Source: Fibrobacter succinogenes
GTDB taxonomy: Bacteria > Fibrobacterota > Fibrobacteria > Fibrobacterales > Fibrobacteraceae
Direction of reading: 5' to 3'
Length of the DNA: 56,504 nucleotides
Assembly (NCBI GenBank): GCA_902800815.1
Contig: CADCGB010000005.1
Coordinates: 99,228-155,731 of the forward strand
The position numbers and the translations under genes were made by a program. The notes under the pieces are model-generated. The model had not been told where the DNA came from and did no database searches. It saw nothing but the letters and a program-made list of their open reading frames with translations. Numbering within the stretch: the stretch's first letter is position 1; every line of letters starts with the position of its first letter. Positions 26,010-33,688 of the stretch are shown here, one piece after another.

Positions 26010-26936
26010 TTAGTCCTTCAGGCAGCGGAGGCTGGCGCCGAATTCGGGATTGAACTTCTCGAACTTGGCGATTTCCTTGTCGTGGTAGAACACGAGGACT
26101 TCGCCTTCGGCAGTCCAGAGGTAGGCCTTCTTGCCGGCGTCTTCGAACTTGCGTTCCTTCAGCGGAACGTCGCTCTTTGCCATGTGGGCACCACCGGCCT
26201 TCACGCCGAATCCGAGTTCATCCTTGCCGTTGCCGTAGTCGTTGCCACCTTCGGTAATCGGGTCCCAGCCGTAGCCGGCCTTGAGCACGGTACCGACCTT
26301 GCCGCTCGTTTCGGCGAAGGTAAGGAGAGTCTTCCATTCTTCCTTGGTGGGCATGTGGAATCCGTCGAGACAGGCCTTCTTGGCATTCTCGAAGTTGTAG
26401 AGGCGGCCCCAGTGGTTGCACTGTGCGCACACGGAACCTTCGTAGGTGCCGAAGTTCATGTTCTCGGCAGTCCAGAGTTGCGTGCCGATGCGGATCCACT
26501 GGTAGGCGTAACCGTCGCGCGGGTCCTTGTAGCTGCCGTCAGTAGCGGGTGTTCCATCGGGGTCATAGACTTCGCCGAACTCGACCTGCTTGTTCTTCTG
26601 GTACTTTGCCTTGGAGGCAACCTTGCCGTTCTTGTGGTACTTGGTGACTTCACCCTCGATGTAGCCGTCGGCGAAGGGAGTCTCGGCCTGGAGAGTGCCG
26701 TCGTCGTAGTACTCCTTCTGGAGCCCTTCCTTGCGGTCTGCATTGTAGTTCGTCTCGCGGCGGAGCGTGCCGTTGTTGTAGTATTCCTTTTCGATACCCT
26801 GCTTCTTGTCGTCGACGTAGCTCGTTTCCATGCGGACCTTTCCGTCGGGGAATTCCTCCACGCGGATGTCGTCGCAGGCGGTGAGTGCGATTGCTGCCAC
26901 TAGGGTAGCGCCAATGAGGAAGGATCTCTGTTTCAT
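26010..26936 (-). CDS. Lipoprotein with MORN/YwqK-like repeats and a FISUMP domain
   Basis: The 308-residue product is lipidated at C21 (LTAC). Residues about 28-130 hold four degenerate repeats of about 23 residues of the type G-x-x-KEYY-x-NGTL-x-x-ET-x-Y, like the MORN-type repeats of YwqK-family proteins. Residues about 140-308 form a FISUMP domain (WTAENMNF, CNHWGRLYNFENA, LDGFHMPTKEEW, ASLRCLKD). Unlike the other two FISUMP proteins here, it has no serine linker; the repeats take its place. AGGAGA lies before the ATG. It is 15 nt downstream of the GH8 gene and may be co-transcribed with it. Confidence 0.9.
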   Translation of the reverse strand: MKQRSFLIGATLVAAIALTACDDIRVEEFPDGKVRMETSYVDDKKQGIEKEYYNNGTLRRETNYNADRKEGLQKEYYDDGTLQAETPFADGYIEGEVTKYHKNGKVASKAKYQKNKQVEFGEVYDPDGTPATDGSYKDPRDGYAYQWIRIGTQLWTAENMNFGTYEGSVCAQCNHWGRLYNFENAKKACLDGFHMPTKEEWKTLLTFAETSGKVGTVLKAGYGWDPITEGGNDYGNGKDELGFGVKAGGAHMAKSDVPLKERKFEDAGKKAYLWTAEGEVLVFYHDKEIAKFEKFNPEFGASLRCLKD

Positions 26937-26951
26937 CGTGTTCTCCTTAGT

Positions 26952-28064
26952 TTAGAATTCAATTTTACCGGCAGTGGCCAGGAGGCCAATGATGTAGAGC
27001 ATGCCGTCGTAGTAGCGCCAGAAGCGGAACGGGACGGAGAGTGCGGCGAGGTCCTTTACAAAGGGCCTTACCAGCGGGTCTTCGCTCGAAAGGACTTGGG
27101 TGGCGGCGGCGTTCATCGCGATGATGCCCGGAGTGGCGTTGCGGCCTTGGCGCGGGTAGGGCGTGCCGTCGGTGGCGTAGTCCGAAAGGTAGGGCCTGCG
27201 GTTCTCGAAGAAGTTTAGCAGGCGCGTGCAGATTTCCTTTTCGCTCTCGTCGCCGCCGAAGAGGGCGTAGTCGAGGCTCAGGTTGAGCGCTACGCGCCAG
27301 GCGTCTCCGCTGAAGCAGTTGCTCTCGGGGAACCAGGGCATGGCCTTCGGGGTGCCGTCATATTCGGAGTAGTCGCCGCAGAGTCCGGTTTCGGGGTGGG
27401 CGGCCTTCTTCAGGTACTCGATGCTGTTCTTTGCAATCTCGAGCCATTCGTTGTCGCCGGTCGCATCGGCGTAGGCGCGGTAGAATGCGATGGTGTGGTA
27501 GCTCGGGTCGGTAAAGTCGTTGCCGAGCACGGGCGAGAACTTGATGAGCTTGCGTTCGGGGTCGATCATCGGGCCCACGAGCTCGTTGAACGGCTTGTTC
27601 TTGATACAGTTGATGAGCTCGATGGCCTCCTGCTTGTAGTCGTCGCGGCCAAACTTCTTGGCGGCGATGAGGAGGGCTGCGGCGATGTATTCCTCGCCGT
27701 CGGGTGCGGCACCCGGGTCCATCATCGAGAAGTCGGTGGTGGAGACCTGCCAGGAGTAGTAGCCCTTGTGCGGGCCGTCGTCGTTACGCAGGTATTTTTT
27801 CGCGAAGTTCCACAACTTCTGGAAAAGCTTGTCGTGGCCGGTGAGGGCGGCGATGAACATGCCATAGCTCATGCCCTCGGAGCGGATGTCGTCGTGGCCG
27901 ATGTCGATGATGTAGGCCATGTCGTCGGAGGCGTCAAAGCAGACGCGCTCGTCGATGGGGTCGCCTTCAAAAAGCTTGCTGAATGCATTCTGGATTAACT
28001 GGTCAGCGAAGTTCGGGCCGTAGCCTGCTTCGACGAACATGTCGCGTGGCTTTTTGCTATACAT
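26952..28064 (-). CDS. GH8 reducing-end xylose-releasing exo-oligoxylanase (probable)
   Basis: The 370-residue protein belongs to glycoside hydrolase family 8. IRSEGMSYGMF holds the catalytic acid (E63), PDGEEY (about 121-126) is the usual substrate-site motif, and SGDAWRVALN (D254) fits the probable base region. No signal peptide is present, and overall layout and length resemble the intracellular Rex enzymes (EC 3.2.1.156) rather than secreted GH8 cellulases. It would trim imported xylo-oligosaccharides from the reducing end. AAGGA precedes the ATG. It shares a 65-bp A/T-rich divergent region with the thioredoxin-reductase-like gene. Exact specificity is inferred. Confidence 0.88.
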   Translation of the reverse strand: MYSKKPRDMFVEAGYGPNFADQLIQNAFSKLFEGDPIDERVCFDASDDMAYIIDIGHDDIRSEGMSYGMFIAALTGHDKLFQKLWNFAKKYLRNDDGPHKGYYSWQVSTTDFSMMDPGAAPDGEEYIAAALLIAAKKFGRDDYKQEAIELINCIKNKPFNELVGPMIDPERKLIKFSPVLGNDFTDPSYHTIAFYRAYADATGDNEWLEIAKNSIEYLKKAAHPETGLCGDYSEYDGTPKAMPWFPESNCFSGDAWRVALNLSLDYALFGGDESEKEICTRLLNFFENRRPYLSDYATDGTPYPRQGRNATPGIIAMNAAATQVLSSEDPLVRPFVKDLAALSVPFRFWRYYDGMLYIIGLLATAGKIEF

Positions 28065-28129
28065 GGTTATAGTCCTTTTATATATACACTAAAATAAATT
28101 ATTTTCGTATTTTTGGAATAGAGGTTATT

Positions 28130-28996
28130 ATGTCAGATGTGCTTATAATAGGTCATGGCCCGGCCGGGGTATCGGCTAGTTTGTATGCCTTGCGTGCCGG
28201 TTTGGACGTTATTTTGGTTGGAAAGGGTGCTGGGGCGCTTGAAAAGGCGCACATGATAGAGAATTATTATGGCCTGGAGAAGCCCCTGACGGGTGCGGAA
28301 CTCTTCGAGGTGGGCAAGAAGCAGGCAGAACGCCTCGGGGCGAAATTTGCCGAGGACGAGGTGACCGACCTGTTCTTTGACGGTAAGGAATTCGTGGCGA
28401 CGGGCCTCAAGGGCGAGTACCGCGGGCGCGCGTGCATCATGGCAACGGGTTCTGCCCGCAAGAAGACGCCGCTCCCGGGTATGGCCGAGATGGAAGGCCA
28501 CGGTGTAAGTTATTGCGCAGTGTGCGATGCGTTTTTCTACCGCGGGAAAGATGTCGCGGTTCTCGGTGCGGGCGAGTATGCCCTGCACGAATGCAATGAA
28601 CTCCTGAATGTGGTCGGGAGCGTTACCCTCCTGACGAACGGCGCGGAACCGACCGCCGCGTTTCCAGATAAAGTAACAATCGAGAAGAGACCCCTGAAGG
28701 CCTTGCTCGGGGAAGGCTCTTTTGCCGGAGTTGCGCTGGAAGACGGTACGGAACTGAAACTTGACGGGCTTTTTGTCGCCCTCGGCAGCGCAAGTGCCAT
28801 GGACTTGTGCCGGAAGGCGGGAGCCGCCTTCGACGGCGGCAGCGCCGTGCTCGACAAGAGCTTTATGACGACGGTGCCCGGCCTGTTTGCTGCGGGGGAC
28901 TGCACCGGCGGTACCTTGCAGGTCGCTGTCGCCGTGGGCGAGGGCGCCATTGCGGGCCTAGCTGCCATCAAGTACCTGCGCGAAAACAAGGCATAA
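28130..28996 (+). CDS. Thioredoxin-reductase-like FAD/NAD(P) oxidoreductase
   Basis: The 288-residue flavoprotein has the FAD motif GHGPAG near the N-terminus, the redox-active pair in YCAVCDAFFY (C-x-x-C), a nucleotide-binding GAGEYA segment and the C-terminal GLFAAGDCTGG. These define the low-molecular-weight thioredoxin reductase family. It is shorter than typical TrxB (about 310-320), and its GAGEYA departs from the usual GGGDSA, so the reductant or partner may differ (NADH, NADPH or ferredoxin). GAGG lies 6 nt before the ATG. No thioredoxin gene is adjacent. Confidence 0.87.
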   Translation: MSDVLIIGHGPAGVSASLYALRAGLDVILVGKGAGALEKAHMIENYYGLEKPLTGAELFEVGKKQAERLGAKFAEDEVTDLFFDGKEFVATGLKGEYRGRACIMATGSARKKTPLPGMAEMEGHGVSYCAVCDAFFYRGKDVAVLGAGEYALHECNELLNVVGSVTLLTNGAEPTAAFPDKVTIEKRPLKALLGEGSFAGVALEDGTELKLDGLFVALGSASAMDLCRKAGAAFDGGSAVLDKSFMTTVPGLFAAGDCTGGTLQVAVAVGEGAIAGLAAIKYLRENKA

Positions 28997-29017
28997 TTTG
29001 CAATAAGTCTATAGCGG

Positions 29018-29051
29018 AAATCCCGCCGGAATTCACCGGCGGGATTTTTTG
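29018..29051 (+). terminator. Terminator of the thioredoxin-reductase-like gene
   Basis: AAATCCCGCCGG / CCGGCGGGATTT (12-bp stem, 6-nt loop) followed by a T run, 22 nt after the stop. Confidence 0.9.
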
Positions 29052-29125
29052 TGTGTGGATGTGTTTTTTACCAAAAATAAAGATACCTCCTGAAAATGCT
29101 GCAATTTTGGACAATTTTTGAGGTT

Positions 29126-29146
29126 TCATTGTATTTTTTTCAATGA
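29126..29146. promoter_or_regulatory. Inverted repeat upstream of the first TIGR02147 gene
   Basis: TCATTG (29126-29131) and CAATGA (29141-29146) flank TATTTTTTT. It lies about 80 bp before the start codon, in A/T-rich DNA. It could be an operator for the encoded regulator-like protein; that is inference. Confidence 0.3.
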
Positions 29147-29226
29147 CGATTGTTCCCGGAGACGCCTTTTTGGAGTAGAAAAGGTTATTTTATTAATTGG
29201 ATAATTGTATTCCCGAGAACTGGCCT

Positions 29227-30081
29227 ATGCTCAACATTGACGAAATCAGCGATTACAGGGATTTGCTCAAGAACTACTATACCCAGCGCAAGCTGGATAT
29301 GCCCCTGTATTCCTACAAGATGATGGGCCAGAAGCTTGGGCTTGAAACGAGCCAGGTGTTCCGCGTGCTGAACAAGGAACTTCACTTGCCCAACCGCAGT
29401 ATTCCGCTGGCGAAGGACCTCTTGGACCTGAAGGGGCGCAGTGGCGAAATTTTCGAGATTCTGGTGGCGGCGTCCAAGACGAAGTCGCCCGCAAAGAAGG
29501 ACAAGCTCTACAAGATGGCGCTTGCCCTGCAGGATGTTGACCTGCGCAAGTTCAATCCGAGCGAATACCTGTTCTTAAGCAAGTGGTGGATTCCCGTGGT
29601 GCGAGCGCTTATCGAGATGAACGGCGGGCATGCCGAAGTCTCGCGCCTGGTGAAGCAGATTACGCCGACGGTTTCGGAAGACCAGGTGCGCGAAGCCATA
29701 AAGGTGCTCAAGGACCTGAAGCTCATTACTCCGCTCGCGTCGGAACGCTATGCGGCGACGACGGCCAATTTTACATCGGGTAGTTCGCCCACGAAGACTG
29801 CTGCCATACGCAGTTACCAGAACCAGTTGCTGGCCCTCGCGCAGAACGCCCTGGTTTCCATCGAGCCTGCGAGGCGCAATATATCTTCGCTGCTCGTGGG
29901 TGTCGACGACGACTGTTTTGCCGACCTGAACGAGATGACGCTTGAATTCAGGCGCCAGGTGCAGAAGAGGGTGGGTGAGGTCGACAAGCCGAATCGCGCG
30001 ATGCAGTTTGTGTTTGCGCTTTATCCGGTCGCCGATGTTTCTAATAGTCCACGTACCAAGAAAGAGGGGGTAAAGGCATGA
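29227..30081 (+). CDS. TIGR02147-family protein, regulator-like (pair A)
   Basis: The 284-residue protein belongs to the Fibrobacter paralogous family TIGR02147. The N-terminal DYRDLLKNYYTQRK and the helix-turn-helix-like segment SYKMMGQKLGLETSQVFRVL suggest DNA binding; SKWWIPVVRAL is the mid-protein signature seen in all three members here. I chose ATG 29227 over TTG 29197 because it aligns with the other two N-termini (8 residues before DYR). No Shine-Dalgarno is visible. The last 4 nt overlap the next gene's ATG (ATGA), so a lipoprotein is translationally coupled. A transcription-factor role is inferred, not established. Confidence 0.85.
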   Translation: MLNIDEISDYRDLLKNYYTQRKLDMPLYSYKMMGQKLGLETSQVFRVLNKELHLPNRSIPLAKDLLDLKGRSGEIFEILVAASKTKSPAKKDKLYKMALALQDVDLRKFNPSEYLFLSKWWIPVVRALIEMNGGHAEVSRLVKQITPTVSEDQVREAIKVLKDLKLITPLASERYAATTANFTSGSSPTKTAAIRSYQNQLLALAQNALVSIEPARRNISSLLVGVDDDCFADLNEMTLEFRRQVQKRVGEVDKPNRAMQFVFALYPVADVSNSPRTKKEGVKA

Positions 30082-31280
30082 AAAAGCTGCTTTTGTTCCT
30101 CTCGTTACTGCTTTTTGTCGCCTGCTCGAACGACAAGGTGGCAGGCATCAGCACGGTCGAGACCGAGAATGCCTACCTGATTCAGGTGGTTCACGAAGAT
30201 TCCGTGCCTGCGGTAGGCGTGTTGGCCCGTATGCGTGCCGCAAGTTTTGTCCGCAGTATTGATGGAGATTCCGCCGCACCGGAATACTATGAGGAATTTG
30301 TGACGGATTCCCTGGGTTGTATCCGTATCGATAGTCTCGGTGTTGATGTGGCGACGATCGAGATTGTAGACAAGGGCAAGGGTCTGTTCCGGAAAATTTT
30401 TGCCGAAGACATGCGCAAATTCGATGGCCAGCGGTTTGTGTTGGCAAAGACGGGGAGCATGCGTGGCAGGGTTTACCTGCCGGAAGGCATTGACCATGCA
30501 TGGATTCAGGTGTATGGAACCGACCGTCTTGTAAAGACCGACAGTGAAGGCTTTTACGAGATGGATTCGCTACCGGCGTATGATTACGACCTGCGTGTGG
30601 TTGTGGGCGATAGCGTTGTGGATGAGTATGCGGAAGTTTGGCCCGGGAAGGAGACGCTCGCGAATGTCCGCACGTTTGAACCGGATTCTGTCAAGGTGCT
30701 GGACTTTGAATCTGCGGATGCACAGTTTGTTATCCGGGAACTCGGTATCAGCGAGGCAGGCTACATGTCTTCTACCGATACGAGCGTGAAGACGACTCCC
30801 GAGGTGGCGACGGTGCCCGAGACGCGCGAGGACATTGAGGAATTCTTCGTGGAAGCGGGTGCGGATCGTGCCGGCAACGCCCTGCACTGGGTATCTTCTG
30901 CGGGGCGCGGACGCTGGTCGTTCTACGGAATCTGGGTTTGCCCGGAGGAATCTCCGTGCGATCTGTCTGCGACGGATTCCATCGTGTTCTATGCCCGCGG
31001 AAACGGTGTCATCTCGATTGCGCTCGAAACGCTCGGCTCATCAAATACCGAAGGGAAGACCTTGGCCTACGATACGCTCAAGACGAGTGACGAATGGCAG
31101 CGCCGTGTTATAAAGCCCGCGAACTTTAAGCCGCGCGACGACCTGTACGGCAACCTCGGCTGGGATGTCATCAGCAAGGCGGTGACGACCATTTCAATCG
31201 CCGCCTACGACGATACGGAATTCTGGATTGACGATGTAGTGTTCTACGGCGTCAAACCCAGCGACTTTATCGAGAAATAA
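30078..31280 (+). CDS. Surface lipoprotein coupled to a TIGR02147 gene (pair A)
   Basis: The 400-residue product is lipidated at C16 (FVAC). The sequence right after the cysteine, CSNDKVAGISTVETEN, resembles that of the pair C lipoprotein (CSNGNEVAGGVTDIGN), so the two share a family N-terminus. Next come beta-rich repeats (about 25-220) and a C-terminal domain (about 245-395) with a jelly-roll look (WSFYGIWV, DSIVFYARGNG, DTEFWIDDVVFYG), similar to carbohydrate-binding modules. Binding of plant polysaccharide is plausible but unproven. The start overlaps the TIGR02147 stop by 4 nt; a terminator follows. Confidence 0.85.
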   Translation: MKKLLLFLSLLLFVACSNDKVAGISTVETENAYLIQVVHEDSVPAVGVLARMRAASFVRSIDGDSAAPEYYEEFVTDSLGCIRIDSLGVDVATIEIVDKGKGLFRKIFAEDMRKFDGQRFVLAKTGSMRGRVYLPEGIDHAWIQVYGTDRLVKTDSEGFYEMDSLPAYDYDLRVVVGDSVVDEYAEVWPGKETLANVRTFEPDSVKVLDFESADAQFVIRELGISEAGYMSSTDTSVKTTPEVATVPETREDIEEFFVEAGADRAGNALHWVSSAGRGRWSFYGIWVCPEESPCDLSATDSIVFYARGNGVISIALETLGSSNTEGKTLAYDTLKTSDEWQRRVIKPANFKPRDDLYGNLGWDVISKAVTTISIAAYDDTEFWIDDVVFYGVKPSDFIEK

Positions 31281-31284
31281 AAAA

Positions 31285-31302
31285 TCCCGCCGATTGGCGG
31301 GA
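31285..31302 (+). terminator. Terminator after lipoprotein A
   Basis: TCCCGCC-GATT-GGCGGGA with an upstream A run and a downstream ATTTAATTTTTT; it may also serve the convergent argF. Confidence 0.78.
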
Positions 31303-31327
31303 CATTTAATTTTTTGTGTGGCGCGAT

Positions 31328-32287
31328 TTAGGCGTTAAACGGCGTCATCACCTGCCACAGAACAGCCTTATGCGCGTGCAGGCGGTTTTCCGCTTCTTCA
31401 AAGCTCATGTTCACGTCGAGGTTGTCCATCACGGAGTCCGTGATTTCTTCGCCGCGGTGCGCAGGGAGGCAGTGGCTCACCTTGCAGTGTGCCGGAGCGA
31501 GCTTCAGGAGTTCGTCGTTAATCTGGAACGGGAGGAAGTGGCTCTGCTTTTCGGCCTTTTCGCCTTCCTGGCCCATGGAAACCCACACGTCGCTATAGAG
31601 AATGTCGGCGTCCTTGACGGCTTCCTTCGGGTCGTTGAACACGCGGTACTGGCAACCGTGCTTCTTGAGGCCGGCGGCGGCTTCTTCCACCACGTTCTTC
31701 GGCTGCTCGAAACCCTTGGGGCAGGCGAGCGTGAAGTTCATGCCCACCTTGGAGGCGAGGGCGAGGAAGGAGTTTGCCACGTTGTTGCCGTCACCGATGA
31801 AGGCGACTGTCTTCGGCTTGCCATCGGCGTTCTTGAAACCGCCGAGGTTTTCGCTGATCATCTGCGCGAAGGCGATAGCCTGGCAGGGGTGGCAGTCGTC
31901 GGTGAGGGCGTTCACTATAGGTACGCTACCGAATTCGGCGAGTTCTTCCACGAGCTGCTGCTTGAAGCAACGGACCACGATGGCGTTCACCCAGCGGCTG
32001 AGGCAGCGGGCGACGTCCTTCACGCTTTCGCGCTTGCCGAGACCGATGGAATCCGGGGCGAGCAGCACGGCATGGCCGCCGAGCTGGTTCATGCCCACCT
32101 GGAAGGTAGTGATGGTTCGCAGCGAGGGCTTCTCGAAGAACATGGCGATGTTCTGGCCGTGGAGACGGTCAGAAACCTTGCCGGCATGGACCTCTTTCTT
32201 GAGGCGCGAGGCAATCTCGACGGTTTCGAGGATTTTTTCTTCACTCCAGTCCATCAGGCGGAGGAAGTGCTTGTTGCGATCGATCAT
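31328..32287 (-). CDS. argF: Ornithine carbamoyltransferase
   Basis: The 319-residue enzyme makes citrulline from ornithine and carbamoyl phosphate. The ornithine-specific loop DVWVSMGQE, DDCHPCQAIA and HCLPAHRGEEI are present, which separates it from acetyl- and succinyl-ornithine transcarbamylases. The carbamoyl-phosphate motif reads KPSLRTITTF: the core S-x-R-T is kept, but the next Arg of the common STRTR is Ile. ATG 32287 is chosen because AAAGGA lies about 9 nt upstream; the open frame extends 11 codons further without support. The gene is separated from argJ and argB. Confidence 0.93.
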   Translation of the reverse strand: MIDRNKHFLRLMDWSEEKILETVEIASRLKKEVHAGKVSDRLHGQNIAMFFEKPSLRTITTFQVGMNQLGGHAVLLAPDSIGLGKRESVKDVARCLSRWVNAIVVRCFKQQLVEELAEFGSVPIVNALTDDCHPCQAIAFAQMISENLGGFKNADGKPKTVAFIGDGNNVANSFLALASKVGMNFTLACPKGFEQPKNVVEEAAAGLKKHGCQYRVFNDPKEAVKDADILYSDVWVSMGQEGEKAEKQSHFLPFQINDELLKLAPAHCKVSHCLPAHRGEEITDSVMDNLDVNMSFEEAENRLHAHKAVLWQVMTPFNA

Positions 32288-32333
32288 CTTTGAATCCTTT
32301 GGGCAAGCCCGTAAAAACAAAAAAAACTAAAAA

Positions 32334-32352
32334 ACGGAGTTTTTCACTCCGT
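32334..32352 (-). terminator. Terminator after the small ribosomal protein gene
   Basis: ACGGAGT and ACTCCGT flank a 5-nt loop, with A-rich DNA to the left, giving a U-run on the minus strand. Confidence 0.78.
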
Positions 32353-32385
32353 CTTTTGGAAATCACAAGAAGATGCTAACGGATA

Positions 32386-32481
32386 TTAGCGAAGTTTCTT
32401 TTTGTGACGGTCACGACGACGGCGCTTTTTACGCTTGTGGGTCGCAATCTTCCTGCGCTTTCTTTTCTTTCCGCAAGGCAT
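32386..32481 (-). CDS. 31-residue AURKAIP1/COX24-domain ribosomal protein
   Basis: A very short gene encoding a 31-residue, extremely basic peptide that begins MPCGKKRKRRKIATHKRKK and ends RHKKKLR. This matches the tiny AURKAIP1/COX24-domain proteins annotated in Bacteroidota and related to bS22 of actinobacterial small ribosomal subunits. GGAGAT lies about 7 nt before the ATG. A strong promoter (TTGACA-N17-TCTATT) identical to that of tRNA-Ala precedes it, and a terminator follows, so it is a monocistronic, highly expressed gene. It falls below common gene-length cut-offs. Confidence 0.88.
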   Translation of the reverse strand: MPCGKKRKRRKIATHKRKKRRRRDRHKKKLR

Positions 32482-32524
32482 GGTTGTATCTCCGTTAAAG
32501 GTTAAACTTAAAAATGTGCCCCCA

Positions 32525-32553
32525 AATAGAGCAAATTTCGGGCGTTTTGTCAA
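32525..32553 (-). promoter_or_regulatory. Strong promoter of the small ribosomal protein gene
   Basis: Minus strand TTGACA (32548-32553), 17 bp, TCTATT (32525-32530). Both hexamers and the spacing equal those of the tRNA-Ala promoter at 10419-10447. Confidence 0.75.
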
Positions 32554-32591
32554 GGGACTCAAGCGAAAAGTAAGTTTTTTATCCCGGACGG

Positions 32592-32619
32592 GCGCTGCAG
32601 GTCGAACCTGCGCTTTTTT
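32592..32619 (+). terminator. Orphan plus-strand terminator-like hairpin
   Basis: GCAGGT-CGA-ACCTGC with an outer GC pair and a following T6 run (32614-32619) is a good plus-strand terminator, but no plus-strand gene lies upstream. Only the minus-strand promoter and ribosomal protein gene are there. The loop region resembles a tRNA T-arm with a 5-nt loop. Confidence 0.5.
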
Positions 32620-32625
32620 GCGAAA

Positions 32626-33654
32626 TTACGCCTCTTGCACCTGGTCCATCGCCTGACGGATAAGTGCCGCGGCCCCGCCGAACTGTGCGGCACGCGGGGC
32701 ATTGTTGCTGAGCATCTGGCGGTACTTGCGGGCGCCGGGGAGTCCGGTGAACAACCCGTACAGGTGGCGGACGAGGATTGTCGCGGGGCAGCCTTCGGCG
32801 GTCTGCTTCTCCACGTAGGGGAGGTAGGCCTCGAGCAATGCCTTGCGGGTGGCGGGCCGCGCCTTGCCTGCAATAATGTCTGCGGGGTCAGCGCTCTCGG
32901 GGCGGGCGTCTCCGAAAATCCGCTCGTCGGCATCGCGTAGGAACCACGGGTTTTCGTACGCTTCTCGCCCGACCATCACGCCGTCCAGGTCCTGCAGTTG
33001 CTCTTCCACCTGGTCGAGCGTCTTGATGCCGCCGTTGATGCTGATGTTCAGGTCCGGCATCTCCGCCTTCAGGCGGTGCACGAAGTCGTAGTGCAGCGGC
33101 GGGACCTCGCGGTTTTCCTTGGGGCTGAGTCCCTGAAGCCAGGCCTTGCGCGCGTGGATGATAAATACCTTGCAACCTGCGTCGCGGATAGTTTGTACAA
33201 AATCGGTGAAGAATTCCCAACTGTCAAACTCGTCGACCCCGATGCGGCACTTGATGGATACGGGGATGCTTACGGCATCCTGCATGGCCTTGATGCAGTC
33301 CGCCACGAGGTTCTTATCCTTCATGAGGCATGCGCCGAAGTTCCCGTTCTGCACGCGGTCCGAAGGACATCCGCAGTTCAGGTTCACTTCCTGGAAACCT
33401 GCTGCTTCTACGAGCTTGGATGCCTGCGCGAGATCGGTCGGATTGCTGCCCCCGAGTTGCAATACTGCGGGGTACTCGAAGGGCTCGTGCCCGAGGAACT
33501 GTTCCGGTTTTGTGTGGAGCACTGCGTTGGCGACCACCATCTCGCTGTAGAGCAGTATGTTTCGCGAAATCAGGCGCAGAAAGTAACGCTCGTGACGGTC
33601 GGTGCAGTCAAGCATCGGCGCGATGGATAGGCGGCGGCTGTGGTCCAGGTTCAT
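32626..33654 (-). CDS. dusA: tRNA-dihydrouridine synthase, DusA type
   Basis: The 342-residue flavoenzyme reduces uridines in the tRNA D-loop. The N-terminal LSIAPMLDCTDRH, the signature NLNCGCPS with its catalytic Cys, the KCRIGVD segment, HARKAWLQGLSPKENR and the SINGGI phosphate/FMN site are all present; HARKAWLQGLSPKENR and the length point to the DusA branch. ATG 33654 starts the family N-terminus; the open frame continues 17 codons upstream without support. TACATT (33662-33667, minus) ends 7 nt before the ATG and no Shine-Dalgarno is present. Divergent from the gene at 33689. Confidence 0.94.
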   Translation of the reverse strand: MNLDHSRRLSIAPMLDCTDRHERYFLRLISRNILLYSEMVVANAVLHTKPEQFLGHEPFEYPAVLQLGGSNPTDLAQASKLVEAAGFQEVNLNCGCPSDRVQNGNFGACLMKDKNLVADCIKAMQDAVSIPVSIKCRIGVDEFDSWEFFTDFVQTIRDAGCKVFIIHARKAWLQGLSPKENREVPPLHYDFVHRLKAEMPDLNISINGGIKTLDQVEEQLQDLDGVMVGREAYENPWFLRDADERIFGDARPESADPADIIAGKARPATRKALLEAYLPYVEKQTAEGCPATILVRHLYGLFTGLPGARKYRQMLSNNAPRAAQFGGAAALIRQAMDQVQEA

Positions 33655-33688
33655 GCGCGCAAATGTAGAAATTGCTATAATATATAAC
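33655..33688. promoter_or_regulatory. Divergent leaderless promoter pair (dusA / aspartoacylase-like)
   Basis: In 34 bp the plus strand has an extended -10, TGCTATAAT (TATAAT 33676-33681), ending 7 nt before ATG 33689. The minus strand has TACATT (33662-33667) ending 7 nt before the dusA ATG. Neither has a clear -35. This is the clearest example in the window of start codons placed at the expected +1. Confidence 0.55.

Noticed and set aside
32592..32613. A complete tRNA around the T-arm-like hairpin
   Set aside because: The loop has 5 rather than 7 nt, and no D arm, anticodon arm or acceptor stem can be found nearby.
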